Source: Acetoanaerobium sticklandii
GTDB lineage: Bacteria > Bacillota > Clostridia > Peptostreptococcales > Filifactoraceae
NCBI RefSeq assembly: GCF_000196455.1
Contig: NC_014614.1
Coordinates: 2,278,001 to 2,342,000, forward strand
Reading direction: 5' to 3'
DNA: 64,000 nucleotides
Both the position numbers and the translations under genes were made by a program. This document shows positions 24,795 to 33,272 of this stretch, piece by piece (positions within the stretch are counted from its first letter, which is position 1; each line of letters starts with the position of its first letter). Below the pieces are notes generated by a model, which saw nothing but the letters and a program-made list of their open reading frames with translations, searched no databases and was not told where the DNA came from.

Positions 24795-25337
24795 TTACTT
24801 TGCAAAAGGCATTCCGATTAGTCTAAGTAGCTCTCTTGCTTCTTCGTCGGTTTTTGCAGTTGTTACAAATATGATATCCATACCTCTAACCTTATCTACT
24901 TTATCATATTCGATTTCTGGGAAAATAAGTTGCTCTTTAATTCCAAGCGCATAGTTTCCTCTTCCGTCGAAAGCATCTTTACTTACACCTCTAAAGTCAC
25001 GTACCCTTGGAAGTGATATGTTTACTAGTTTATCAACGAAGTAATACATATTATCTCCTCTAAGAGTAACTTTTGCTCCGATTGGCATTCCTTCTCTTAT
25101 CTTGAAGTTAGCAACAGATTTTCTTGATTTTGTTGTAACTGCTTTTTGTCCAGCTATCTTTTCAAGTTCAGCAATAGCAACATCTAATATTTTAGCGTTG
25201 TCTTTCGCCTCACCGACACCCATGTTGATTATTACTTTTTCAAGCTTAGGAACTTCCATTACATTGCTGTAGTTGAATTTTTCCATAAGTGCTTTTATGA
25301 TCTCTTGATCGTATTTTACTTTTAGTCTTGAAGCCAC
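24795..25337 (-). CDS. rplE: 50S ribosomal protein L5
   Basis: 5S rRNA binding protein, 180 residues. VPKLEKVIINMGVGEAKDNA and LRVRDFRG-type motif (SLPRVRDFRGVSKDAFDGRG) are diagnostic, as is GMDIIFVTTAKTDEEARELL at the end. Start GTG, 8 nt after GGAGG. Confidence 0.98.
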   Translation of the reverse strand: MASRLKVKYDQEIIKALMEKFNYSNVMEVPKLEKVIINMGVGEAKDNAKILDVAIAELEKIAGQKAVTTKSRKSVANFKIREGMPIGAKVTLRGDNMYYFVDKLVNISLPRVRDFRGVSKDAFDGRGNYALGIKEQLIFPEIEYDKVDKVRGMDIIFVTTAKTDEEARELLRLIGMPFAK

Positions 25338-25363
25338 GTGATTCTGCCTCCTTTCAAACTATA

Positions 25364-25672
25364 TTATATTTGCTCTCCTGATTTCTTAGATATACGAACT
25401 TTATCTCCGTTTTCTAATTTCTTCATTCCAACTCTAACACCTTTTCCAGCTTTAGCATCGAAAAGCATAACGTTAGATACATGAATAGGTTGTTCTATGT
25501 GAATAATTCCACCCTGAGGGTTCTTTTGGTTTGGCTTTTGGTGTTTAGTAGCCACGTTAACGCCTTCTACAAGAACTTTATCTTTAGAAGTGATAACTTC
25601 TAGTACTTTACCTTTTTTACCTTTATCTTTTCCGCTTATTACTACTACGGTATCTCCACTTTTAATACGCAC
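25364..25672 (-). CDS. rplX: 50S ribosomal protein L24
   Basis: KOW-domain assembly initiator of the large subunit, 102 residues. KSGDTVVVISGKDKGKKGKV and the HQKPNQKNPQGGIIHIE loop are typical. Start GTG with GGAGGTG upstream. Between rplN and rplE. Confidence 0.98.
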   Translation of the reverse strand: MRIKSGDTVVVISGKDKGKKGKVLEVITSKDKVLVEGVNVATKHQKPNQKNPQGGIIHIEQPIHVSNVMLFDAKAGKGVRVGMKKLENGDKVRISKKSGEQI

Positions 25673-25692
25673 TCTTTATGACACCTCCTTGA

Positions 25693-26061
25693 TTATAGAA
25701 CTTCTGGTGCAAGGGAAACGATCTTCATGAACTGCTTATCTCTAAGCTCTCTTGCTACAGGTCCAAATATACGTGTTCCTGTTGGAGTTTTATCATCTTT
25801 TATAATTACAGCAGCGTTCTCATCAAACTTGATGTAGCTACCGTCTTTTCTTCTAAGTCCTTGCTTTGAGCGTACTATAACCGCCTTTACTACTTTACCT
25901 TTTTTAACAACTCCGCCTGGTGTTGCACTTTTAACTGAAGCAACGATTATGTCACCGATGTTTCCTGACTTTCTTTTAGATCCGCCTAGTACTCTAATGC
26001 AAAGAATTTCTTTAGCTCCAGAGTTATCAGCGACCTTAAGTCTAGATTCTTGTTGTATCAT
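25693..26061 (-). CDS. rplN: 50S ribosomal protein L14
   Basis: 122 residues; MIQQESRLKVADNSGAKEIL start and GTRIFGPVARELRDKQFMKI near the end. Forms the intersubunit bridge with h14 and binds the ribosome silencing factor in other bacteria. Confidence 0.98.
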   Translation of the reverse strand: MIQQESRLKVADNSGAKEILCIRVLGGSKRKSGNIGDIIVASVKSATPGGVVKKGKVVKAVIVRSKQGLRRKDGSYIKFDENAAVIIKDDKTPTGTRIFGPVARELRDKQFMKIVSLAPEVL

Positions 26062-26089
26062 TATAATACCTCCTCTCTGCTAATTAGAA

Positions 26090-26350
26090 TTATTCAGCAG
26101 CTCTTTCTACTACTTCCACAATTCTCCATCTTTTATCTTTCGAAAGAGGACGAGTCTCCATTATTTTGACTCTGTCACCTATTTTGCATTTATTTTCCTC
26201 GTCATGAGCTTTATATTTTACAGTTTTCTTAACTGCTTTTCCATATAGAGGATGACGTACTAGTTCTACTATAGATACTACAACAGTCTTATCCATTTTA
26301 TCTGAAGTAACATATCCAATTCTTGTTTTTCTAGTTGTTTCTCTTTTCAT
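26090..26350 (-). CDS. rpsQ: 30S ribosomal protein S17
   Basis: OB-fold primary binder of 16S rRNA, 86 residues. GYVTSDKMDKTVVVSI, HPLYGKAVKKTVKYKAHDEE and the METRPLSKDKRWR block are conserved. Between rpmC and rplN. Confidence 0.98.
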   Translation of the reverse strand: MKRETTRKTRIGYVTSDKMDKTVVVSIVELVRHPLYGKAVKKTVKYKAHDEENKCKIGDRVKIMETRPLSKDKRWRIVEVVERAAE

Positions 26351-26373
26351 TTATATCCTCCTTTCCCAAAGGC

Positions 26374-26571
26374 TTATGCGTTAGCCTTTTGTTTTTCGTT
26401 AAGGATGGTCTTAACACGTGCAATATCTTTTCTTATAAATCTTAATTTCACTGGATTGTCTAGCTGTCCTGTAGCCAACTGGAAACGAAGGTTAAAGAGT
26501 TCACCTTTAAGTTCGTTGAGTTTAGATCCAAGTTCAATAACAGTCATATCTCTTAACTCTTTAGCTTTCAT
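26374..26571 (-). CDS. rpmC: 50S ribosomal protein L29
   Basis: 65 residues from the ATG at 26571 (MKAKELRDMTVIELGSKLNE), two-helix protein at the tunnel exit. The ATG overlaps the last 11 bases of rplP; an upstream GTG at 26583 would lengthen it by four residues but has poorer ribosome binding site spacing. The overlap implies coupled translation with L16. Confidence 0.95.
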   Translation of the reverse strand: MKAKELRDMTVIELGSKLNELKGELFNLRFQLATGQLDNPVKLRFIRKDIARVKTILNEKQKANA

Positions 26572-27004
26572 CAGCTTCACCACCCTTTACTTCTGTTTCC
26601 TCACGCTTCACAAATTTACATTTAATAGGTAATTTGTGCATAGCTAGTCTCATAGCTTCTCTTGCTCTTTCCTCTGATACCCCTGACATTTCAAACATTA
26701 CTCTACCAGGCTTTACTACTGCTACCCAGTACTCAGGTGAACCTTTACCAGCACCCATACGAGTTTCAGCCGGTTTTTGTGTTACAGGCTTATGAGGGAA
26801 TATTTTTATCCATACCTTACCGCCTCTTCTTACTGATCTATTAATAGCGATACGGGCTGCTTCTATTTGATTCGATGTGATCCAAGCTGGCTCAAGTGCC
26901 ACTAGGCCATAATCACCGTATGTTATGGTATTACCTTTTTGAGCTTTACCTGCCATACTGCCTCTATGAACTCTACGACGCTTAACTCTTTTTGGCATTA
27001 ACAT
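26561..27004 (-). CDS. rplP: 50S ribosomal protein L16
   Basis: 147 residues; MLMPKRVKRRRVHRGSMAGK start, PVTQKPAETRMGAGKGSPEY in the middle with the arginine that is hydroxylated in some bacteria. A short acidic tail (about the last 12 residues, GGEADES) extends over the rpmC start. Binds near the peptidyl transferase centre. Confidence 0.98.
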   Translation of the reverse strand: MLMPKRVKRRRVHRGSMAGKAQKGNTITYGDYGLVALEPAWITSNQIEAARIAINRSVRRGGKVWIKIFPHKPVTQKPAETRMGAGKGSPEYWVAVVKPGRVMFEMSGVSEERAREAMRLAMHKLPIKCKFVKREETEVKGGEADES

Positions 27005-27031
27005 ATTTTTTCCTCCTTCCTCTGATTAGGA

Positions 27032-27823
27032 CTAATTACTAGAAGGTCTTGGGGTTCTTTGAGAATTTCTTCTGTCTCCTTGACCACCTTGTCCTCTATC
27101 ATTTCTTCTATTAAATCCGTCATCTCTTCTTCTTGGTTTTTTCTTTTCTTCTTTAGGCATAACTGAGTCTAACTCTCTTTTTGGTCCTTTTCTTGTTGGA
27201 AGAATTTCTCCCTTACAAATCCACACCTTAACGCCTAGTTTTCCGTAAGTAGTATCAGCTTCTGCAAATCCATAATCGATATCTGCTCTAAGTGTATGAA
27301 GTGGCACGTTTCCTTCTGAATATCCTTCAGTTCTAGCCATTTCCGCTCCACCAAGTCTTCCTGATGTAGAAACCTTGATACCTTTAGCTCCAGACCTCAT
27401 AGCTCTTTGCATAGCTTGTTTCATAGCTCTTCTAAAAGCAACACGTCTTTCAAGTGCAAGTGCTATATTTTCAGCTACTAGTTGAGAATCCATTTCTGGT
27501 CTTTTAACTTCAAGAATGTTTACAAAAACTTGTTTGCCAGTCATTTTTTCAACTTCGCTTTTGATTTCCTCGATGCCTTGTCCACCTTTTCCTATAACCA
27601 TTCCTGGTTTAGCAGTAAAGATGTTTAATTTTACTTTATTTCCTGATCTTTCAATTTCTATTTTAGGAATGCCTGACAAATAAAGCTTCTTCTTTAATAC
27701 TTTTCTGATTTTAAAATCTTCCTGTAAAAAAGCTGCGAAGTCTCCTTTATTTGCAAACCATTTTGAATCCCAGTCTTTATTAATACCGACTCTAAGTCCA
27801 TGTGGGTTTACTTTTTGACCCAT
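27032..27823 (-). CDS. rpsC: 30S ribosomal protein S3 with long basic tail
   Basis: 263 residues, longer than the about 220 usual. The KH domain (AKPGMVIGKGGQGIEEIKSE) and the C-terminal fold (GVKVWICKGEILP) are normal; the last 45 residues are a disordered Arg/Asn/Gly/Gln-rich tail (RRNDRGQGGQGDRRNSQR). S3 lines the mRNA entry tunnel, so the tail could touch incoming mRNA. Tails of this sort occur in some Clostridia. Confidence 0.97.
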   Translation of the reverse strand: MGQKVNPHGLRVGINKDWDSKWFANKGDFAAFLQEDFKIRKVLKKKLYLSGIPKIEIERSGNKVKLNIFTAKPGMVIGKGGQGIEEIKSEVEKMTGKQVFVNILEVKRPEMDSQLVAENIALALERRVAFRRAMKQAMQRAMRSGAKGIKVSTSGRLGGAEMARTEGYSEGNVPLHTLRADIDYGFAEADTTYGKLGVKVWICKGEILPTRKGPKRELDSVMPKEEKKKPRRRDDGFNRRNDRGQGGQGDRRNSQRTPRPSSN

Positions 27824-27844
27824 TCTTTTCCCTCCTATCTACTA

Positions 27845-28177
27845 TTATCTTTCTCTTACAACAACGCCAATATGACTTGTTCTTTTTCTTATTCCAGTAG
27901 CTCTACCTTGAGCTCTTGGCATAAATCTTTTAAGCGTTGGTCCTTGGTTTGCGTAAACTTCAGAAACATAGAGTTTTTTAGGGTCCATATTCATATTGTT
28001 TTCCGCATTTGCAGCAGCTGATTTTACAACCTTAGCAATGATACCCGCGCTTTTTTGCGGCATGTATTTTAATATTGCAATTGCTTCTTCTACATTTTTG
28101 CCTCTTACTAAAGAGCAAATTTGTCCAGCTTTACGCGGAGAAGTTCTTACATATTTAGCTATCGCTTTAGCTTCCAT
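27845..28177 (-). CDS. rplV: 50S ribosomal protein L22
   Basis: 110 residues; AKYVRTSPRKAGQICSLVRG start and the tunnel-lining hairpin ending in RAQGRATGIRKRTSHIGVVV. The hairpin, where macrolide-resistance changes arise, shows no deletion or duplication. Confidence 0.98.
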   Translation of the reverse strand: MEAKAIAKYVRTSPRKAGQICSLVRGKNVEEAIAILKYMPQKSAGIIAKVVKSAAANAENNMNMDPKKLYVSEVYANQGPTLKRFMPRAQGRATGIRKRTSHIGVVVRER

Positions 28178-28208
28178 CTATTATTCATCTCCTTCCATAA
28201 TCAAGGAA

Positions 28209-28490
28209 TTATTTTCTTTTACTTGTTCTATCGTCGTCTTTATGTCCCTTGAATGTTCTAGTAGGAACGAATTCTCCTAACTTATGTCCAACCATATCTT
28301 CAGTAACATATACTGGCACGTGCTTTCTGCCATCATGTACAGCTATAGTATGTCCTACAAATTCAGGGAATATTGTTGACGATCTAGACCATACTTTTAT
28401 AACAGTTTTATCGTTGTTTTTGTTCATTTCTTGTACTTTCTTTAAAAGTCCTTCATGTACGAAAGGCCCTTTTTTAGCTGATCTTCCCAT
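28209..28490 (-). CDS. rpsS: 30S ribosomal protein S19
   Basis: 93 residues; MGRSAKKGPFVHEGLLKKVQ start and KLGEFVPTRTFKGHKDDDRT end. Small-subunit head protein pairing with S13. Between rplB and rplV. Confidence 0.98.
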   Translation of the reverse strand: MGRSAKKGPFVHEGLLKKVQEMNKNNDKTVIKVWSRSSTIFPEFVGHTIAVHDGRKHVPVYVTEDMVGHKLGEFVPTRTFKGHKDDDRTSKRK

Positions 28491-28516
28491 CTATGAAATC
28501 CTCCTTTCAAGGCTTA

Positions 28517-29347
28517 CTATTTCTTTCTCTTAGAAACAATCATTTTATTAGAAGCTTTTTTCTTCTTTCTTGTCTTGTATCCAAGTGCTGGCTTACCCCA
28601 TGGAGTTACTGGAGATGGTCTTCCTATTGGAGATCTACCTTCTCCTCCACCGTGTGGATGGTCATTAGGGTTCATAACAGAACCTCTTACTGTAGGTCTG
28701 ATTCCCATATGTCTTTTTCTTCCAGCTTTACCGATAGTTACGTTCTCGTGGTCAAGATTTCCAACTTGTCCAATTGTAGCTTTACAATTGATGTTTACAT
28801 ATCTTGTTTCACCTGAAGGTAATCTAAGAAGAGCGTTTTTGCCTTCTTTAGCCATAAGCTGTGCAGAAGTTCCAGCAGATCTTACCATTTGTCCGCCTTT
28901 TCCTTCTTTAAGCTCGATGTTGTGTACTAGTGTACCAACTGGCATATCCTTAAGCTTTAAGCAGTTACCTACTTTGATATCTGAACCTTCTCCAGAGAAT
29001 ATTACATCTCCTACTTTTAATCCGTTTGGAGCTAAGATATATCTTTTTTCTCCATCTACGTAGTGAAGTAGTGCAATATTTGCAGATCTGTTTGGATCGT
29101 ATTCGATTCCAGCTACCTTTGCAGGTATTTGATCCTTGTCTCTTTTGAAATCTATGATTCTGTATTTTCTTTTTGCTCCGCCGCCTCTATGACGAACAGT
29201 TATTGATCCTTGAGAATTTCTTCCTGCATTCTTCTTAAGAGTAGCAAGAAGAGATTTCTCTGGCTCGTGCTTAGTGATTTCATCTGACTTAAGTACAGTC
29301 ATGTGTCTTAAGCTCGGAGTAATCGGTTTGAATTTTTTAATAGCCAT
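28517..29347 (-). CDS. rplB: 50S ribosomal protein L2
   Basis: 276 residues. The highly conserved C-terminal GSVMNPNDHPHGGGEGRSPI with the histidine needed for peptidyl transfer is intact, as is the RNA-binding domain (GRNSQGSITVRHRGGGAKRK). Standard S10-operon position after rplW. Confidence 0.99.
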   Translation of the reverse strand: MAIKKFKPITPSLRHMTVLKSDEITKHEPEKSLLATLKKNAGRNSQGSITVRHRGGGAKRKYRIIDFKRDKDQIPAKVAGIEYDPNRSANIALLHYVDGEKRYILAPNGLKVGDVIFSGEGSDIKVGNCLKLKDMPVGTLVHNIELKEGKGGQMVRSAGTSAQLMAKEGKNALLRLPSGETRYVNINCKATIGQVGNLDHENVTIGKAGRKRHMGIRPTVRGSVMNPNDHPHGGGEGRSPIGRPSPVTPWGKPALGYKTRKKKKASNKMIVSKRKK

Positions 29348-29367
29348 TTAATTTCCCTCCTTTTTAC

Positions 29368-29652
29368 TTATACTCCAAAGAATTCAATTTCTTTGCTCGC
29401 TGGTGTTAGAGTAACAACTGCTTTTTTATAAGAAGAAGTTTTCCCTACATATTTTCCCATTCTTTTAGTTTTTCCATCGTAGTTTAAAGTGTTAACTTTT
29501 GCTACTTTAACAGAAAAAATTTGCTCTACAGCTTGTTTAATTTGAGTTTTGTTAGCAGTTTTGGCAACAACGAAAGTGTACTTCTTCTCTGCTGATGCTG
29601 CCATACTTTGCTCTGTGATAATCGGTTTAATTATGATATCATGCGCTAGCAT
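29368..29652 (-). CDS. rplW: 50S ribosomal protein L23
   Basis: 94 residues; DIIIKPIITEQSMAASAEKK start and TKRMGKYVGKTSSYKKAVVT. Docking site for trigger factor and SRP at the tunnel exit. The ATG shares a base with the rplD stop. Confidence 0.98.
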   Translation of the reverse strand: MLAHDIIIKPIITEQSMAASAEKKYTFVVAKTANKTQIKQAVEQIFSVKVAKVNTLNYDGKTKRMGKYVGKTSSYKKAVVTLTPASKEIEFFGV

Positions 29653-30275
29653 TATGCGTACACCTCCTCTGTTTTTCTAACTGCTTCTTTAGTAATTATT
29701 AGTGAATCATGTCTCATAATGTCATATACATTTAGCGTGTTCACAAAAGTAATATCTACTCCTGGAATGTTTCTTCCTGATTTAACAACGTTTGGAGAAT
29801 TCTCAGATGTTACTACAAGCGCTTTTTTGCCAGCGTTTACTGCAGATAACATAGCTATGAAGTCCTTAGTTTTAGGAGCATTCATTTCTAAAGCATCAAG
29901 AACGATTAAGTTTCCTTCGTTAACCTTAGTAGTTAAAACACTCTTAAGAGCAAGTCTTCTAACTTTCTTGTTTACGCTGTAGCTGTAATCTCTAGGCTTT
30001 GGTGCGAATACAACTCCTCCACCAATCCATTGCGGAGATCTTGTACTACCTTGTCTAGCTCTACCAGTTCCTTTTTGTCTCCAAGGCTTTCTTCCTCCGC
30101 CTCTTACTTCGGCTCTAGTCTTAGCTGACTGAGTTCCTTGTCTTCTATTTGCAAGGTGATTCTTAATTACTTCATATACAGCATACTCGCTGATTTCAGC
30201 AGCGAAAATGCTTTCTGAAAGCTCAAGTTCTTCAACCTTTTGTCCGTTTATATTCAATACATCAACTTTAGGCAT
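29652..30275 (-). CDS. rplD: 50S ribosomal protein L4
   Basis: 207 residues with the long loop that reaches the tunnel (GGGRKPWRQKGTGRARQGST). L4 is the S10-operon autorepressor in enterobacteria; whether it binds the rpsJ leader here is unknown. Coupled to rplW. Confidence 0.98.
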   Translation of the reverse strand: MPKVDVLNINGQKVEELELSESIFAAEISEYAVYEVIKNHLANRRQGTQSAKTRAEVRGGGRKPWRQKGTGRARQGSTRSPQWIGGGVVFAPKPRDYSYSVNKKVRRLALKSVLTTKVNEGNLIVLDALEMNAPKTKDFIAMLSAVNAGKKALVVTSENSPNVVKSGRNIPGVDITFVNTLNVYDIMRHDSLIITKEAVRKTEEVYA

Positions 30276-30304
30276 TTTTGTGTTCCTCCTTTCCTATCTA
30301 TCGA

Positions 30305-30931
30305 TTAACCTTTTATAGCCTTTTTAATTACTACTAGGCCTTTTTTCGGTCCTGGAACAGCACCTTTAATAAGGATAAGATTTTTTTCTACATCTACTTT
30401 AACTACTTCAAGATTTTGAATAGTTACTCTTTCAGCTCCCATGTGTCCAGCAAGTTTTTTACCTTTGAAAACTCTTGATGGATCAGAAGCCGCTCCCATT
30501 GAACCAGGTCCTCTGTGATATCTAGAACCGTGAGTCATAGGTCCTCTACTTTGATTATGTCTTTTTATAGGTCCTTGGAATCCCTTACCTTTTGAAGTTC
30601 CTATAGCGTCTACTTTCTCTCCAGCTTCAAATACATCTACTTTGATTTCTTGAGCTAAAGAATAAGCTGATAAATCTTCAACTTTAAATTCTCTTACGAA
30701 TTTTTTAAAGCCTACTCCTGCTTTTGCAAAGTGTCCTCTAAGAGGTTTGTTAACTCTCTTTTCTTTAACTTCTCCAAAAGCAACCTGAACAGCCTCATAG
30801 CCATCAGTTTCTTTGTTCTTGATTTGTGTTACTACCATAGGTCCTGCCTCAATTACTGTAACTGGAACTAATCTTCCATCTTCAGCAAAAACTTGAGTCA
30901 TTCCTAATTTTCTTCCTAGTACTGCTTTCAT
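30305..30931 (-). CDS. rplC: 50S ribosomal protein L3
   Basis: 208 residues; LGRKLGMTQVFAEDGRLVPV start and the conserved extension loop FQGPIKRHNQSRGPMTHGSR plus YHRGPGSMGAASDPSRVFKG near the peptidyl transferase centre. Second gene of the S10 operon. Confidence 0.99.
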   Translation of the reverse strand: MKAVLGRKLGMTQVFAEDGRLVPVTVIEAGPMVVTQIKNKETDGYEAVQVAFGEVKEKRVNKPLRGHFAKAGVGFKKFVREFKVEDLSAYSLAQEIKVDVFEAGEKVDAIGTSKGKGFQGPIKRHNQSRGPMTHGSRYHRGPGSMGAASDPSRVFKGKKLAGHMGAERVTIQNLEVVKVDVEKNLILIKGAVPGPKKGLVVIKKAIKG

Positions 30932-31026
30932 AAGTACACCTCCATTAATCTTACAGCGGATTGCTGAGCAATCATACTAAGATAAGGTATCTATCTATTT
31001 AAAATACCTTAACTTCTTTGTGCATT

Positions 31027-31338
31027 TTACAGTTTGATTTCTATGTCTACGCCTGCTGGCAGGTCTAGTCTCATTAGAGAATCAACTGTCTTAGAGCTTG
31101 GGTTGCTAATATCTATAAGTCTCTTGTGAGTTCTGATTTCGAACTGCTCTCTAGAGTCTTTGTATTTGTGAACCGCTCTTAAGATTGTGATAATTTGTTT
31201 CTCTGTAGGTAGCGGAATTGGTCCTGAAACAGATGCTCCTGTCCCTTTAGCCGTCTCTACAATTTTCTCAGCTGACATATCTAGGATTCTGTGATCGTAA
31301 GATTTCAGTCTGATTCTGATCTTTTGATTTTTTGACAT
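31027..31338 (-). CDS. rpsJ: 30S ribosomal protein S10
   Basis: 103 residues; IRIRLKSYDHRILDMSAEKI start and RTHKRLIDISNPSSKTVDSL. It is also NusE, part of the antitermination complex. First gene of the S10 operon, following a 194-nt leader. The ribosome binding site AGGAGG directly abuts a hairpin. Confidence 0.99.
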   Translation of the reverse strand: MSKNQKIRIRLKSYDHRILDMSAEKIVETAKGTGASVSGPIPLPTEKQIITILRAVHKYKDSREQFEIRTHKRLIDISNPSSKTVDSLMRLDLPAGVDIEIKL

Positions 31339-31537
31339 TTTTTTACCTCCTATCGTACGATTATCGTACGACTCGACCTCTGAAAACTGTTCCGGGTGTT
31401 TCTAAAGTGTGTTTAAAAAAAACAGCCTTTCAGCGTCTCGTCGCCCCATTCTAGATGTTGCATACTCCGTAGAAATTACCCAAGCAATGCTTAGCAACCT
31501 TCTACATCATCGCATTCCTTAAAAAACACACTACTAT
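31339..31537 (-). promoter_or_regulatory. Long structured leader of the S10 operon
   Basis: About 195 nt between the promoter and rpsJ. It contains several G/C-rich segments in otherwise A/T-rich DNA, among them AGGTTGCTAAGCATTGCTTG and GGGGCGACGAGACGCTG followed by eight T (a terminator-like segment). At the end is a perfect hairpin of TCGTACGAT and ATCGTACGA (31353-31371) immediately before the ribosome binding site. The layout suggests attenuation or feedback by a ribosomal protein. I do not recognise a described family. Confidence 0.55.
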
Positions 31538-31566
31538 ATTGTATATCAGCATCATACCTAATGCAA
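31538..31566 (-). promoter_or_regulatory. Promoter of the S10 operon
   Basis: TTGCAT (31566-31561), 17-bp spacer, TACAAT (31543-31538) on the minus strand. Confidence 0.75.
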
Positions 31567-31652
31567 GCTTTTTTTGTTTATTTTTAAAGTTTTTTAGAAG
31601 TTTTTTTCAGCTAGATTTTTCAGAATAATCCATAATTATTATTCTACTTTTT

Positions 31653-31695
31653 GAAAGTGAAAAAATCTGTTTAAAACACAGATTTTTTCACTTTC
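31653..31695. repeat. 18-bp perfect inverted repeat between livF and the S10 promoter
   Basis: GAAAGTGAAAAAATCTGT and its exact complement around TTAAAAC. It stands where a livF terminator is expected. The arms contain A and T runs, but no U-tract follows on either strand, so it is an atypical terminator or an mRNA 3' stabiliser. The rest of 31567-31793 is A/T-rich without other features. Confidence 0.7.
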
Positions 31696-31793
31696 TCAAC
31701 CTATTAATTATACCTTAAATTAAAAATATATCCAAGTTTTTTATAATAAAGTTATTATTTTTAATCGAAATTACGACTTCATGATTATATACT

Positions 31794-32501
31794 CTAATGT
31801 TTTTTTCCTAAATAAGCTTCTTGGATTCTCTCATCTTTTAGTAAATCTTTTGCATTGCCCTCTAAGGTAACAACTCCCTGCTCCAAAATATAGGCTTTGT
31901 TTGCTACCGAAAGAGCTTTATAAGCATTTTGCTCTACGAGTAGAATTGTTTTTCCCATATTTTGAATTTCTTCAACTATTTCAAATATTGTTTTAATAAA
32001 AAGTGGAGCAAGGCCTAGTGATGGCTCATCTAAAAGCACAAGATTTGGATTGCTCATTATGCCTCTACCCATAGCAAGCATCTGCTGTTCCCCTCCCGAG
32101 AGAGTTCCTGCAACCTGATTAATTCTCTCATCCAGTCTTGGAAAAAGCTTAAATATGCCTTTCAAATCTTCTTCAATCTTATCCTTGTCTTTTCTAAGAA
32201 AAGCTCCCATATATAAATTCTCTTTTACAGTGAGATTTGCAAATATTATTCTGCCTTCAGGAACTTGACATATGCCAGATTCAACTATTTTATGCGGAGC
32301 CTTGGCTAGTGGCTGTCCCTTATAAAGTATTTCGCCTTCCTTAGGCTTAACTATCCCACTGATACAATTAAGAAGAGTTGATTTTCCTGCTCCGTTAGAA
32401 CCTATTATAGATACAACATCGCCTTCTTTTACATCAATAGACACTCCTCTTAGGGCGTGTATTCCACCATAATATACATTTAGATTTTTTATTTGTAGCA
32501 T
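31794..32501 (-). CDS. livF: Branched-chain amino acid ABC transporter ATPase LivF
   Basis: 235 residues; Walker A GSNGAGKST near 34, signature TLSGGEQQMLAMGRGIM near 134, Walker B LVLLDEPSLGLAP. Short LivF-type ATPase, partner of LivG in the importer. Last gene of livJHMGF; its start follows the livG stop with no gap. Confidence 0.95.
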   Translation of the reverse strand: MLQIKNLNVYYGGIHALRGVSIDVKEGDVVSIIGSNGAGKSTLLNCISGIVKPKEGEILYKGQPLAKAPHKIVESGICQVPEGRIIFANLTVKENLYMGAFLRKDKDKIEEDLKGIFKLFPRLDERINQVAGTLSGGEQQMLAMGRGIMSNPNLVLLDEPSLGLAPLFIKTIFEIVEEIQNMGKTILLVEQNAYKALSVANKAYILEQGVVTLEGNAKDLLKDERIQEAYLGKKH

Positions 32502-33272
32502 CTATTCGTCCTCCTTTCCAAGATAAGCTTCGATTACATTTTTATCATCTTGGATTTCTTTAGGAGAGCCCTGTGCTAAAGGAAGACCGAAGTTTAGTAC
32601 AAATATCCTGTCACAAACACCCATAATAAGGTCCATATGATGCTCTATTACTAAAACAGTCACATCGAGCTTGTCTCTTATTTCTCTTATAAGTTCCATA
32701 AGTCTAAGAGTTTCTTCGGGATTCATTCCAGCTGCTGGCTCATCAAGTAGAATGAGTTTTGGATTAAGAGCGAGCGCTCTTGCAATTTCCAATCTTCTTT
32801 GAAGTCCATAAGGAAGATTTGATGCTAGCATATTTTTATGCTGAGTAAGCCCCATAAGCTCCATTAAATCTTCAGCTTTTTTTGCAAGTAGCTTCTCTTC
32901 ATTTTTAAACTTCCTCGTTCTAAAAACACTGTCTAAAAGCCCATAACTAGCTGACTTGTGACAAGCAATTAAAACATTTTCATAGGTAGTTAAATTCTTA
33001 AATAATCTTATGTTTTGGAACGTTCTTGTTATTCCTGTATTTGCTATTTGAAATGGCTTTAATCCACTAATTGACTTTCCTTCAAATAAAACATCGCCTT
33101 CTGTAAGTCCATATATTCCAGTAATAAGATTGAAAATGGTAGTTTTACCAGCTCCATTAGGACCTATCAGTCCAAATATCTCACCTTTTTTAATGCTAAA
33201 ATCCACTCCACCTACTGCAGTTAGTCCTCCAAATTTTTTGGTGACATTTTTTAATGTTAGCATCTCGCTCAT
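32502..33272 (-). CDS. livG: Branched-chain amino acid ABC transporter ATPase LivG
   Basis: 256 residues; Walker A GPNGAGKTT near 36, FQNIRLFKNLTTYENV typical of LivG, signature LPYGLQRRLEIARAL (with the degenerate YGLQRR of this family) and Walker B LILLDEPAAGMNP. Overlaps livM by one base. Confidence 0.95.
   Translation of the reverse strand: MSEMLTLKNVTKKFGGLTAVGGVDFSIKKGEIFGLIGPNGAGKTTIFNLITGIYGLTEGDVLFEGKSISGLKPFQIANTGITRTFQNIRLFKNLTTYENVLIACHKSASYGLLDSVFRTRKFKNEEKLLAKKAEDLMELMGLTQHKNMLASNLPYGLQRRLEIARALALNPKLILLDEPAAGMNPEETLRLMELIREIRDKLDVTVLVIEHHMDLIMGVCDRIFVLNFGLPLAQGSPKEIQDDKNVIEAYLGKEDE

Noticed and set aside
26561..26583. rplP/rpmC overlap considered as a frameshift error
   Set aside because: Both proteins are full length with normal ends; an 11-base overlap with a restart is consistent with translational coupling.
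28575..29063. Plus-strand open frame of 162 codons
   Set aside because: Antisense to rplB, one of the most conserved genes; the codon pattern mirrors L2.
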